From NCBI GenBank assembly GCA_963680875.1, contig OY804589.1:20852413-20916412 (forward strand): a stretch of DNA of 64,000 nucleotides. Reading direction: 5' to 3'. Origin of the DNA: Bathymodiolus brooksi (taxonomy: Eukaryota; Mollusca; Bivalvia; Mytilida; Modiolidae). The notes below the pieces were generated by a model. That model was not told the origin of the DNA, did no database searches, and saw only the letters and a list, made by a program, of their open reading frames with translations. Positions 1 to 10,954 of the stretch are shown piece after piece. The translations under genes and the position numbers were made by a program. Every line of letters begins with the position of its first letter. The first letter of the stretch is position 1.

Positions 1-815
1 TTGTGTATTGAGGATAGCAGAACACTGTATTGTATGTGTAGAACCTTGTGTATGGAGGATAGCAGAACGCTATATTGTATGTGTAGATCATTGTGTATGG
101 AGGATAGCAGAACACTGTATTGCATGTGTAGAACATTGTGTATGGAGGATATCAGAACACTGTATTGTATGTGTAGAACATTGTGTATGGAGGATAGCAG
201 AACACTGTATTGTATGTGTAGAGCATTGTGTATGAAGGATATCAGAACACTGTATTATATGTGTAGAACATTGTGTATGGAGGATAGCAGAACACTGTAT
301 TGTATGTGTAGAACATTGTGTATGGAGGATAGCAGAACACTGTATTGTATGTGTAGCACATTATGTATGGAGGATAGCAGAACACTGTGTTGTATGTGTA
401 GTGCATTGTGTATGGAGGATAGCAGAACACTGTATTGTATGTGCAGAACATTGTGTATGGAGGATATCAGAACACTGTATTGTATGTGTAGAACATTGTG
501 TATGGAGGATAGCAGAACACTGTATTGTATGTGTAGAACATTGTGTATGGAGGATATCAGAACACTGTATTGTATGTGTAGAACATTGTGTATGGAGGAT
601 AGCAGAACACTGTATTGTATGTGTAGAACATTGTGTATGGAGGATAGCAGAACACTGTATTGTATGTGTAGAACATTGTGTATGGAGGATAGCAGAACAC
701 TGTATTGTATGTGTAGAACATTGTGTATGGAGGATAGCAGAACACTGTATTGTATGTGTAGAACATTGTGTATGGAGGATAGCAGAACACTGTATTGTAT
801 GCGTAGAACATTGTG
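1..815. repeat. 45-bp minisatellite, about 18 copies
   Basis: A 45-bp unit (core GGAGGATAGCAGAACACTG) repeats head to tail about 18 times with few substitutions and runs off the left edge. Because 45 is divisible by 3 and the unit lacks stops in several frames, long spurious reading frames appear on both strands; none is a credible protein. The last unit runs directly into sequence matched at 54390, where a single unit is present (54345-54390), so this is a local expansion of a motif that is single-copy in the other duplicate. Confidence 0.95.
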
Positions 816-967
816 TAAAATTGCAAATTACACTGAGATCGGAAACCAACATACACAATATAACAATCTATATCTCATTCTTTCTGAAATAGTTGTCGTG
901 CTTCATCTTAATGCATATGCATTTATTGCTCTCGTTTGACTGCACTTTTCAAATTTACTTTGCCTAC

Positions 968-1195
968 CTCTAAAGACAATATTCATTTGTAATTCTTGAT
1001 TACCACCTCTACATACATAAGTACCACCGTCATTTGGATCAACATTATAGATAGCCAGATATCTAGTTTTCACATTCCCGTATTTAGCACCTTGTTGAGG
1101 TACAGACCAACCAGAATTAGTCGATTTTAGCCATGTGAAAGATGAGCCTTGTATTGGACATGTTAATGTAGTCGTACCTCCTTCTATTGCTATCA
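968..1195 (-). CDS. Ig-like domain exon (phase 1-1), intact
   Basis: This 228-bp exon on the minus strand is bounded by an acceptor (AATTTCAG at 1196-1203) and a GTAGGC donor. It encodes one complete short immunoglobulin domain. The first cysteine is in LTCP, the core tryptophan in FTWLK, and the second cysteine in the D-x-G-x-Y-x-C signature (NDGGTYVC). Exon phase is 1-1, typical of shuffled extracellular modules. It is the copy-1 counterpart of the exon at 54539-54766, with the same borders and length. It lies downstream (minus direction) of the membrane exon at 39691 of the main gene, so it more likely belongs to a second, tandemly duplicated receptor gene whose remaining exons are left of the window. 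The Ig subclass is not clear from sequence alone. Confidence 0.8.
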
Positions 1196-2174
1196 CTGAA
1201 ATTAGATTAAAAAGTGATTCACAAACTCTACATAGAAAACATTCTTATTCATGTTATAACCTAATTCTATTTCTGGTATTAGAATGGCCAAATCAAATTA
1301 GTGTCTTTTGTATCTTCGATATAGATAATACTAAAAATGATATTATCTTTGAAATAGTTTTTTCAGAACATATCAGCACCATGCCATTCGGTACAGATGA
1401 CGCAATATTGTATTGGGAATTATATTATTGCTCGAAGATGATCATTGTTTCACTATTAAGTCGCACGATGGCCTTGTCTACTTTTTTTATGCTTGAGGCC
1501 ATCAACTATCTGTATTTAAAACATGAATGTACGGCAACTTATGTGTCACGACGATTAAATATCCTTTCTATGAAGTTCAAGATTCGACCGTTCTGTATGA
1601 CATCCTGCTCACCAAGTTATATGTAAGGGTTGACACTTTACTCGTATGGCGAAACACTGGCATCATCTCATCTTTTTCACTAAGAAGGAAGTGTTGAGCC
1701 CATAAACTATATAATACATAGCTAGTGGACCCATACAACTATAAAACATACAGTGAAGTATAATTTGTTTTCTATTTTATTCGGAATGTTACAATTAAGC
1801 ATAACAATATTGCAGATATCCATTACCGAACTTTTTGTTGTGCATGTAGAATACTGTTGAACTGTATATTACCCCGAGATAAACAGAAACAGCGTATACT
1901 CTGAGTCACCCTTTCCAAATGCTATGCAATTCATAGTTTCTGTAAATATCCGTTTTCTAACAATAGCCAACTTTTAATTGCATCCCATTACAGGACATTT
2001 CTAAGACAAACGTATTAAAAATGTTTGTTAATAATTTCGATGAGACGGATCGACATGGTAAATACCGTCTGTGTACGAACATTCATTTAGTCATTTGTTC
2101 TGTTATGTTTGCGGTTTACTTCTTAATGCCTATTGTTTTCGCTGGACTTCTCTTGTCTTATCTACTTTACTTAC
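1196..2174 (-). other. Intron between two Ig exons (copy 1)
   Basis: About 980 bp of AT-rich intron-like sequence closely matched by 54767-56081. It contains one unit of the 32-bp motif that is expanded about six-fold in the other copy (55313-55524). No exon or RNA gene is recognised in it. Confidence 0.6.
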
Positions 2175-2402
2175 CTATAACAGTAACTTGCATAGAACTG
2201 TGTTGTGAACCATCTGTGCAAAGATATTAACCGGCGTCACTTAGATCCATATTATATATAATCAGAGATTCAGTATTCCCATTCCCGTATTTAGCTCCTT
2301 GCTGAAGTGTAGACCAATAAGTCTTCTTCAACTTTTGCCATTGGAAAGACGACCCTAGCAATGGACATGTTAATGCAGTAGTACTTCCTAATATGGCTTC
2401 CA
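2175..2402 (-). pseudogene. Ig-like domain exon with premature stop
   Basis: This is the 228-bp minus-strand counterpart of the intact exon at 56082-56309, with the same acceptor (TATTTCAG) and GTAAGT donor. The reading frame has LTCP (first Cys), FQWQK (core Trp) and YLC (second Cys), but the codon at 2227-2229 reads TAA where copy 2 has CAG, three codons before the second cysteine. Splice signals are intact, so the exon may still be spliced or skipped; phase 1-1 means skipping would restore the frame. It could be a recent nonsense allele or the mark of a decaying gene copy. Confidence 0.75.
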
Positions 2403-3087
2403 CTGAAATAAGTTCAAAATTGTTAAGCAGTAAATTATAAGTATCATCTTCTTACAGAAAGGACAAATGACATTTCAAAATTAAATAAACAAAACAATGA
2501 GGGAATGACTAAATAATGTGTTTTCGTGTTTATCTATGCTGTTATACAGAGGATAAATGGCACAAGCATCAACATTGATATTATATGAAAGCTTAACAAA
2601 CAGTGTTCTATCGTGTCTCACCATCTGTTTATATTTGTATGAAACGAAATAATCAACTAATTCCTAAATAATTCTGTGATGATTATTTGACATTTTAGTA
2701 ACAAAAATATATTACACAAGACTTATTTATTTGTTTTTGAGATTTTACAAGTATTGCCCTATGTATGTAATAGTGTCAATACATATTTGTGACAATATCT
2801 ACGCAATTTGTTTTCCCAAAAGAAATTGTTTTAACTGAAAACAAAAACGTTTGATAAACCTTCATTTCTTTTGGTTCTAGATGTCCTTCTTGAGGAATCC
2901 CCGATCTAACGCCGACAAAAAGAAGCAGAAAATGACATCTTGCATTTTTCGCGATTTTTGTCGACCGCTTTAAACAGTCATCTTTCGACCTGTCAACTAC
3001 ATGATAGTACTATCATTTGTATATATGCGTACATAAATGGGATAATTGTTTATTGTTCTTAGCACCGCCTTTGATAAGTATTTTTTA
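2403..3087. other. Non-coding sequence shared with copy 2
   Basis: Upstream (minus direction) of the Ig exon. It matches 56310-56985 through most of its length. No exon, promoter or RNA gene is recognised. Confidence 0.4.
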
Positions 3088-3486
3088 TTACGAGAAAGGT
3101 ATAAACATTTGAACTTACTTTGCAAACTCTGGTACGTTAAAACATGTGAAAATTAAGCTCCGTCAGAAGTCGATTTTATATTTCTATGCTTTTCGTGTAG
3201 TAAAGAGGCGTAAATTGCCACCCCCTTTCTGATATGTCATACATGCAGGTATGACATAAATCTGGAGAGGAGTAGGTTCAAATAACTTTATATATTAATT
3301 TATAGATGACTGAAAAGGTGGAAAATTATCATTATCTTTAGTACACACATTAAAACCTTAAAGTTGTACATCATATCCATAGAATGTTATCACATTTTTT
3401 TCACATATGAAATGTTTATATTAATTGTGAAAACTCATAGAAGAAAGTTTGCTTCGCTTGGAAGAGTTACTATAATTCGATACACT
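3088..3486 (+). repeat. First fragment of the 2.4-kb tandem unit, interrupted by CACTA element
   Basis: From about 3088 the sequence matches the units at 25885, 28360 and 30790 (shared blocks around GCAAACTC, GCTCCGTCAGAAGTCGATT and the GTTGTACATC marker at 3363). The match stops at GATACACT and resumes at 22392 with ACTGTTGGTATG. The same junction is uninterrupted in the later units (ACT at 26267, 28750 and 31181). Confidence 0.85.
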
Positions 3487-3514
3487 CACTACAAAGTCAA
3501 GAAATTTTGTGCTA

Positions 3515-3890
3515 CAAATTCTGAAAAAAAATCTGAACAGATTCTGAACATTCGGAACATTGACTGAGAATTCTGAACAGATTCTGAACTTTTTGAACAT
3601 TGAATGAACAGTGTCTGAACAGATTCTGTACATTCTGGACATATTCTGAACATTCTGAGCAGTGTCTGAACAGATTCTGAACATTATCTGACAAGTCTAA
3701 GCAAATTATGAACATTCTGAACATTGTCTGAACAGAATCTGAACATTGTAGGAAAATTCTGAACATTCTGAACAGTGTCTGAACAGATTCTGAACATTCT
3801 GAACATTGTCTGACAAGTCTGAGCAAATTCTGAACATTCTGAACATTGTCTGAAAAGTCGGAGCATGTCTGAACAGAGTCTGTACATTTT
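3515..3890. repeat. Left subterminal repeats of CACTA element
   Basis: Dozens of imperfect short motifs (ATTCTGAAC, TGTCTGAACAG) run in tandem. The same motifs occur in reverse orientation near the right end at 22110-22345, as expected of transposase-binding subterminal repeats of CACTA elements. Open frames here are translations of the repeat and not genes. Confidence 0.85.
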
Positions 3891-4173
3891 AACTAAAGAC
3901 ATCATGTGCTATTTCACTTATTAATTACTTTTTTTAAATCAAATTACAACAAATATATTATTTCATTTCTCATTAAATTTGTTATTTCAATTGTTCTTCT
4001 TAAGTTAATTTATATTACTTCATTTTCATTAGATCTTAGCTAAATATAGAAAGTGATATTTCACTAATTAATGTTTTCTACATTAAAATACAACAACTGT
4101 ATTATTTCATTTCTCATTAAATTTGACTTTTTCCTTATATCAATCTTTGGTAACTTTTTTCTTTATTTCAATC
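3891..4173. other. CACTA body next to the Ngaro insertion
   Basis: AT-rich sequence with tandem-like blocks (ATATTTCACTAATTAAT, TTTCATTTCTCATTAAATTT) that recur inverted at 13480-13940. It matches 57880-58130 in copy 2. A short piece (TTTCAATCTTTGGTAAC) is duplicated at 4144 and 4171, next to the insertion point. Confidence 0.6.
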
Positions 4174-4574
4174 TTTGGTAACTTTGCATTGTATAAGTGT
4201 TGTTTATACATGAGGTTTGGTGCCCATGTTGTGATAAGTGTGTGAGGTCAATTATGCAATTCTGGCTAGTCAGATTATCAGAATCTAAGATTTTCAAGTT
4301 TCAGTCACAAATTTTTCGGCCAAATCAGTTTAGTTTGAGCAGTTGAGAACAAAGGTTGTGTAAAACTGATAGGAACAAATTTATTTCCTTTTTTCCTTGG
4401 TGAACTTTTTTGGATAACACGTAGGATTTTCGTGTTATTTTCTTTGGATTATCATTCAATTGTATATGACTTAGGAACTGACACGGTAATTATGAGTTTT
4501 CACAGTAAATCAGTGATCAAAGAAGCGCATAGCTGACTGAAACAATGATTGAGATATTTTATTGCCTATTTTAT

Positions 4575-4868
4575 TAGAGACAATTCAATTCAATTCATTT
4601 TTTTATTGTCAATTAAGACGCCCATTATTGAGCAGTACAATCTTATGTGGACATTAACCAGACTAGTTTGGATCTATTATCTAGACTTTTAATTTTTTTG
4701 TTTATTTCATTTATGTTATTTATAATTTCCCATCTTTCTTTTTGTAGGGATGGACACTGGAGTAAAACATGCACTTCTTCCTCGATATCATCTTTGCATA
4801 ATTGACAAATTCTGTCTTCAACTTTTAATCCAATATATCTTCCTTTTTCTATAAACGTGTCTTGTGGT
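4575..4868 (-). pseudogene. 3' end of a non-LTR retrotransposon (reverse-transcriptase C-terminus and tail)
   Basis: On the minus strand, 4643-4860 reads a C-terminal zinc-binding segment: RICQLCKDDIEEEVHVLLQC, that is C-x2-C, then H, then C, followed by PSLQKERW. This CxxC...H...C knuckle is typical of the C-termini of several non-LTR reverse transcriptases. A stop follows, then a short 3' UTR ending in a (TTGAA)n tail at 4575-4600. The fragment is 5'-truncated with only about 70 codons left. The clade (RTE, CR1-like or other) cannot be decided from this piece. Confidence 0.65.
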
Positions 4869-5044
4869 TAAATAGATTCCGTGGATATCTGTATTTATCG
4901 GCGGCTGCGTTTTCATCTACATGTAGTTACATTTGTAGTTTTTCTTTTGGATTTGACTTTCAACTGTGTTATCGTCACCTTTAGATTTATATATAGCTAT
5001 TCAGTATGGCTTCGCGTCAATGACGTACGCGAAAAAATAGACAG

Positions 5045-6024
5045 TTGCCGTATTCCGGGAATGAGAATAGTGCAGTTTCGTCGCACACTTCTTGGGCCAT
5101 GGAAAATCCCAAAAATTGGACGTCCGCAAAATTTAAAGAGGAGCTGCAGAAATTGGGAATAAACATTCCAAAGACATGGTCCAAATCAGTTCTAAAGCAA
5201 CACACAACGAACAGTGTGCCATTTCTCCTCAAGTAATAGGAGAAGACGTGCAAGCAGCCCCGGAGAACAATATTTTGCAAGATCAGGAAACCACGCCTGC
5301 CGCCGCAAATTACGAAAATAGTTCCCTTACTTCTAGTCAGGGCATGCCTACAAATATACAATTTGGCCATGGAAATGATGTCATCAGCCAGGGGCCGCAC
5401 ATGAATATACAACCCGGTCCCGATGTCAACACGCGCATGAATCTAGTACCAACCGGAAATGGAAACGACGTAAGCAATATGGCGAGCATGTTCGCTGCAG
5501 CCCTTGTAAGTACATTTGCACAATGTTTTTCGGGAATGCAACAGTCTGTCAACACATCTATCAGTGACAAAATACACAAGGGGAATAGTGATGTTGATTT
5601 AGCGCAGTGGTACTCCCATCGGAATGTAAATGATGTTCGTACGGCTAACAATAACGTTAGTGCCAGTGCTTCATATTCATCATCAGAAACGGATATTTTC
5701 ACGAATCCTACTGCTTTACCATTCGCTAATCAAGCAATCACCGACATTCAAAATTCATCTAGAGGAGAGAGGTCGGATTCATTTACAAACGTGGATATTG
5801 TCTCGCCCAACATCCAGCGGAACATTATCGCGGGTAAGGACATTAATTTAGCCACTTTGTTAATGCCCAATTATGAAGCCCCGCAAGCTCACAGTGTCAC
5901 AGCTGATGTGATCAAGGTCAATCTTTCTAACAAACCTGACCCTCGCCTGAATAAAAACAACAATTCAAGAATTCATTCAGGCTTTTGGAAAATGCAAACG
6001 CATCATGTGGTCCGTGTATCCTGA
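5045..6024 (+). pseudogene. Gag-like N-terminal region of the Ngaro-like element (frameshifted)
   Basis: An initial frame gives a SAP-like helix-turn-helix segment (NWTSAKFKEELQKLGINIPK, from about 5115) of the type found at the start of gag-like proteins in DIRS elements. It terminates at 5236. The rest continues in another frame from about 5200 to 6024 as a low-complexity polar region rich in Asn, Ser and Gln. The overlap of two open frames implies one indel. No catalytic motif is expected or seen; the role would be RNA or DNA packaging. Confidence 0.6.
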
Positions 6025-6119
6025 AAGACGTGAGGAGTTTTTTCGGAGAGAAATTATACAGTTACCACAAGCAATTCTCAGCAAAAGCTGCAGTGATATT
6101 AAGGGAGAAACGGACCTAA

Positions 6120-6543
6120 GTGGATTGGAGTAAAAGAGATCGAGATATTTTGTCTTTTGTCATTGTGGGTATTAAAGTTAATAGTTGTATATTATGTAAT
6201 CAGGTTGATCATTCAACACAGTGTTATCCATTACAAGCGTCTACTCAGCAGGGCATGGCAATTAGTACAAATATGGCTGTCACAAAGCAAGCAAATTATG
6301 TACATGTCGCACAATGGTGTTCTTGACGGCAAAGAAGTCTGTAACAATTTCAACAATATTAAGGGTTGTTACAGGTCCACATGTAATCTATCACATGCCT
6401 CTAATAAATGTAGAGCTACAGGACATTCTGCTACTACTTGCACCGGTGCTAGACAACCCTCTCACACTCCTGGTCCAAAAACAACACAAACAGCAAAACC
6501 TACTACTAGCAAAAACCCAGAAAATAAACACAACAATAAATGA
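6120..6543 (+). pseudogene. Zinc-knuckle part of gag (two CCHC-type motifs in different frames)
   Basis: One frame carries CILCNQVDHSTQC (C-x2-C-x4-H-x3-C) at about 6184-6222. A second frame carries a cysteine/histidine cluster (VCNNFNNIKGCYRSTC followed by CRATGHSATTC) at about 6334-6435 and a Pro/Thr-rich tail ending at 6543. Together they match the paired zinc-binding modules preceding the reverse transcriptase in DIRS/Ngaro elements. The frame change between them shows decay. Confidence 0.6.
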
Positions 6544-6549
6544 CTGGCC

Positions 6550-7425
6550 TTGGAAGATTTTAATATGAAACCCTCTACTCCTATTAACATAGGAAAGCTA
6601 GCAGAGGAGTTGCGATCTCACCTAAATATAAATTTTGCATCATACCTTCTTAATGGCCTCCGACATGGCTTTGATGCTATGGTGAAATGTGAAACATGGG
6701 AAACAAAGGAGTGTAAAAGCAATTTTTCAGCTAGACCTCAACCGGAAATAGTTTCAGAGCTTATTAAAAAAGAATGTGACAAAGGATTTGTGTATGGGCC
6801 ATTTAAATCTCCCCCTTTCCAAAATTGCAGAGTAAGTCCATTAGGGGTTGCCACGGGTAAATATTCAGATAAGAAATTATTGATTTTGGACTTATCTTCC
6901 ACTCACAACGATACATGTTTCAGCGTTAATGATATGATTGATAAGACTGATTGTTCTATGTCTTATGTTAAAATAGATGATGCTGTCCGTATTATTTTGA
7001 AATGTGGTAAAGGTAGTAAACTTTGTAAATTTGATATATCAGATGCATTCAAGATATGTCCTTATAAGCATTCACAGTGGCCTTTGTTTTGTTTTAAATG
7101 GGACTCTATGTACTATTTTTATGCTAGACTTACTTTTGGATGCCGTTCCAGCCCCAACGTTTTTGACACCATTTCGCAAGCTGTTTGTTATATTGCAGAG
7201 AGAAACTACAAGGTTAAGCATATCCTGCATTTAGTAGATGATTGTCTTACAATTGATCACCCTGATGATGATGGAGAAAGGACAATGGCTCTAATTATGA
7301 CTATTATTTTTAAACGTCTCAATATCCCTATTGCTAACCACAAAACATTGGGCCCAGTCACTTGTCTAGAATATTTGGGGATTATTTTAGATTTTAAAAA
7401 ATGGAAGCTAGACTTCCCACTGTAA
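6550..7425 (+). pseudogene. Reverse transcriptase domain of the Ngaro-like element
   Basis: An open stretch of 291 codons covers the RT core. Motif A lies in CKFDISDAFKICPY, where the first catalytic Asp follows KF. Motif B is in RLTFGCRSSPNVFD and motif C in HLVDDCLTIDHP (LVDD box), followed by YLGIILD. The order and spacing are those of DIRS-type RTs. It ends by a frameshift in an A-rich run at about 7397-7402, after which the homology continues in another frame. RT would copy element RNA into DNA. Confidence 0.85.
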
Positions 7426-8104
7426 AGGTTGAAAGGATTTGTGACTTTATTCATAAATTGTTGAACAAATCATCTTGTACAAAAAGAGAGTTGCTACAAT
7501 TGCTAGGCCATTTGAATTTTGCCTCCAGAGTCATTTTACCTGGAAGATCTTGTGTGTCTTACTTGATTGATTTATCAACTACAGTTAAAGAGTTAACCGA
7601 TTTTGTACATTTAAGTAAAGAATGTAAGACAGACTTAGAATTCTGGTTACGTTGTTTATCTGACTGGAATGATGTTACTATGTTTCATGATTGTGAATTT
7701 ACGAATAGCTTTGACATGGAACTATCTACTGATGCCGCCTCGACCCTAGGTTTTGGTGGTTATTTTCATGGAAAATATGTTTACTCTACATGGTCTGTAG
7801 ATTTACCATTGTTAACAGATAACTTTCCTATGGCCTTTTTAGAGTTATACCCTATCGTCGTGGCAGGTCTGCTTTGGGGGTCAGCGTGGTCATGCAAAAT
7901 AATTATGTTCTGATGTGAGAAAAGGACGGTCAAAATGTTTAGGAATAATGAAACTTATGAGGCAGCTGACCTGGTGTGCAGCCAAAAATAATTTTCACTT
8001 TGGTGCAAAGCATGTCCCAGGTAATAAAAATCAAATATCTGATGCTTTTTCTCGTTTGCAGATAGACCGTTTTCGCAGCCTGGCCCCTCAAGCAGAGCAG
8101 CATC
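7401..8104 (+). pseudogene. RT connection and RNase H domain of the Ngaro-like element
   Basis: The frame from 7401 continues the RT thumb/connection (LLQLLGHLNFASRVI) and then RNase H (LSTDAASTLGFGGYFHGKYV, with the first acidic residue in TDAA). It stops at 7913. The RNase H end follows in a further frame from 7915 and includes the signature KHVPGNKNQISDAFSRLQ. This H-x-P-G-x-x-N-x-x-S-D-x-x-S-R motif is characteristic of DIRS RNase H. At least two frameshifts or stops occur in this domain. Confidence 0.8.
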
Positions 8105-8105
8105 C

Positions 8106-9078
8106 ATGCAAATGTCCCAGTGTATTAGAAGTAGTATGGCACTAATTCAGACAGTCAGTAGATTATGGTCTTTTCCTATTTCCAACAGAACCGCAGTTGC
8201 CTATGAAACTGGATATAATAATTTTTTATTTTTGTTGTTGTTAAATGGTGTCATTCTTGTTGAGAGTAAGCCATGTTCAGTGACTGAAGACACCCTGATT
8301 TATTTTGTAGCACACTTTTTTCAGAATCTTAAACTGCAATTCTCTACTAGTAAATTATATCTATCAGGCATTAGGAATCAATGCTTACAAAGCAATATTG
8401 ATTCCCCTTTTCAGCATCCCAGTAACTCACTGGAGAGACTATCAATGATTTTTAATTCAGTTAAGCGTTTACAGAAACCGGTTACCAGAAACCGTCTACC
8501 TATTACTTTAGATATACTGCAGCAGATATGCAGGGAACTGAAATGGGAATATTTTCTACTTTCACTGACTGTATGTTATTTGCTGCTTTTGTAGCAGCCT
8601 TTCATGTTTTTTACGCTGTGGTGAATGTACTGTTCATGATGCAAGATTGATTGATAAAGAATTCAATTTATCAGACATTTCTTTTCAGTCTGATTATGCT
8701 GTTATTCATTTAAAACAATCTAAGACTGATCCTTTCAGGAAAGGCGTTGATATACATTTACATAAACTGAATCATGAGTGGTGTCCTTATACAGCTTTAA
8801 ATACTTACTTAATGCTCAGAAAACCAAAATGTCTTTATCAGAGTTATGATCCTTTATTCATTAACGAGTCAGGCCAAGCCTTAGAAAGAAACATTTTCAT
8901 AAGCAAACTTAGACATTTGTTAGATTGATGTGGTCGTGACTCACAATTGTACAACGGTCATTCTTTTCGTATTGGTGCTGCAACCAGTGCCGGAAAAAGA
9001 ATATGGAAGACCATTTGATTAAAACCCTAGGGAGATGGAATTCAACCAGTTACTGCCGTTACATAAAAACATGTAAAA
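8106..9078 (+). pseudogene. Tyrosine recombinase of the Ngaro-like element (frameshifted)
   Basis: Integrase-like N-terminal helices (8106-8594) are followed by the catalytic core. SCFLRCGEC (about 8600-8626) supplies the first Arg. HSFRIGAATSAG at 8959 supplies the His-x-x-Arg. LGRWNSTSYCRYI at about 9027-9065 supplies the nucleophilic Tyr. All key residues are visible, but in three frames with a stop at 8929. The enzyme would integrate a circular DNA intermediate without target duplication. The recombinase follows RNase H directly, without a methyltransferase. Confidence 0.82.
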
Positions 9079-9109
9079 GTGTAATTAATAAAGCTCAACA
9101 AAAGCTGTC

Positions 9110-10294
9110 ATCTTTTTAATTTGCTTTGTATATAAACCAATATGTTTTAGTCATTATTTTTTTATTTGATGATTGTCTTTATTTCTGTTGATATTATGCA
9201 TTGTATTGTTTATTGTTTCTTTTATGCTTGAATATGATTGTCTTCATAATATACATATGTGCATAACTTTGGTTTTTATTTTTCTTCAGTGATTTAGTGA
9301 AGGTACATCCATTCAAAGCAAATGTTTCTCCTTTCATACTCCCTCTTTTGATTCCTTGGGGGCCACTCAGTTGTTTCACATCTGAGATTTTGGACCTTTA
9401 CGAGATTCACCACTGGTTAAAATTTCTCTCATTATCCCCAAGAAATTAAATTTTCTTCATATCTCCCCCGTCAATTCAACCCCTTTTCGTAGCACACCTG
9501 CTGCGAGATGGAGCATCGCTTCACCCACTTTTGGAACCTCCTCGTTCCAGTCGGTTGACGGAGTGTCCATGTCCACGGGGCTTGGCAGCCTACTATGCCA
9601 AGCATCGTCGACATGGCCTGGAGCTAAAGTTCCCCAGCTGAGATTCTGACTCCCAAGGGGCAAACATATTTAATTTTCTTAATAACGTTATTTTATATGA
9701 CATTTGTTATTAACAGCTACATCCCACGCCTACAGGTAGTTCTGTTTGGTCCATGAGGTTTCTAACTTGTTGATAGTGGAAGGGTGTTTATCCGGGTTTG
9801 AAAGTAATTGTTGTTCCTCATCTTGCTGAAGTTATGGGAATTTTCAATACCTGATTAACCATCATCGTACACTGTAATTCTAATGTGAAAATCAATTGCT
9901 GCTCTTCATCTTGTTAAATTGTGTGGGATGGTACACAACTTCATAATATACTGACATATACTCACAGATGTGTTCCATAAACAGCTAGTGATAAAGAAGT
10001 TTGCCCACAGGCTAAGCAACTAAACATAGAGAAGGCTACACACACAATACACATACAAACATGGTATACAATGGGGAAGAACAAACGTGTAAACATCCCA
10101 CATCAGTTTTATGGAATAACATTAAGTCATCACTTATACATCATCGTCTTTAAATCAGACTAAGAATGGAGTGTCTCAAAGATTGAAGACAATACAGTCA
10201 TCACTTTGCATCATTCGTCTCTTGTCTACAAGTCACATGCGTTGTGGATTATATAGTCTCCTTGCAATAACTTTAGGAAACGAAAGGTATATAT
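9110..10294. other. 3' non-coding part of the Ngaro-like insertion, with a GC-rich block
   Basis: This lies between the recombinase and the right insertion border. The block 9465-9660 is strikingly richer in G and C than its surroundings and has short open frames on both strands but no recognised domain. Two similar segments (GTTGTTCCTCATCTTGCTGA at about 9808 and a diverged copy at about 9898) could be remnants of the internal repeats of the element. I could not match the left terminus here. Confidence 0.4.
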
Positions 10295-10954
10295 CTTCTT
10301 AAATCAATATATTTTACTTCATTTTCATTACATTTTAACTAAATATAAAATGTGATATTTGTGACAGAGTCTCAACATTCTTAACATTGTCTGAATAGTC
10401 GACTGATTCCCGACATTATTAAAATTTTGTGAAATCACGGCTGTGTCAACATTCTTGATAATGTCTAAAGGTTATAATGTATTTGTTTTACAGGATTTAT
10501 ATTTCAACCCAAAGACTTTTCTATTTATTCAAAATAGACAATTAAAATACCCCCCACATTTCACGATTAATAAGATGGATTTTAGAAATTGTGTTTTTTT
10601 TTTTGCCTATTGTATAATAAAAGTGTTATGCTGTATTGATATAGCTATGCATGTCAGGTTATTAAATACAAAATACACATTATTCGCAGATTTCCACACT
10701 TTGATAAGATTTTCATTTAATGAAAAATGGGTGCCTTAATTATTTCTTAAAATAAAAATAACAAGTTTATAGAGAAAGAAATCAAATCATCGATTAGTGA
10801 CTTTTTTATATAGTATTCAATAGTTAACATATTCAACTTTAATGTAAAAATTGTTAAAAATGTCTTTTAAAAAAAGTAATTTTATGTAGTTTTTACTTCC
10901 TTTAAAGAGATGGCTTATTGAATTTGTTTATATATTTTTTAGCTATGTTTTTGC
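10295..10954. other. CACTA body between the Ngaro and Mutator-like insertions
   Basis: Matches 58140-58606 of copy 2 with indels. AT-rich; no coding domain recognised. Confidence 0.5.

Larger units (their letters stand above)
4174..10294 (+). mobile_element. DIRS-order (Ngaro-like) tyrosine-recombinase retrotransposon, degraded
   Basis: Copy 2 of the host segment is continuous at 58117-58150 where copy 1 is split at about 4174 and 10294, so this 6.1-kb block is an insertion. It encodes in order a gag-like region with SAP-like and zinc-knuckle motifs, reverse transcriptase, RNase H and a tyrosine recombinase, which is the DIRS order. No adenine-methyltransferase domain fits between RNase H and recombinase, which favours Ngaro over DIRS1 or PAT. 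There is no obvious target duplication, as expected for recombinase-mediated integration. I could not delimit the split direct repeats. Several frameshifts make this copy non-functional. An antisense non-LTR fragment lies near its left end. Confidence 0.8.

Noticed and set aside
1..939. Long open frames on both strands (312, 165 and 163 codons) at the left edge
   Set aside because: They are translations of a 45-bp repeat whose length is a multiple of three. Frames are open on both strands and composition is absurdly periodic.
3421..3905. Cys/Ser/Asn-rich frames of the FRICSD or NVQN type (also at 22133-22478 and 57394-57895)
   Set aside because: They are products of the CACTA subterminal repeats, not proteins.
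4174..10294. Classification as DIRS1-type with inverted terminal repeats
   Set aside because: I could not match the two borders as inverted repeats, and no methyltransferase domain is present, so Ngaro-like is preferred but not proven.
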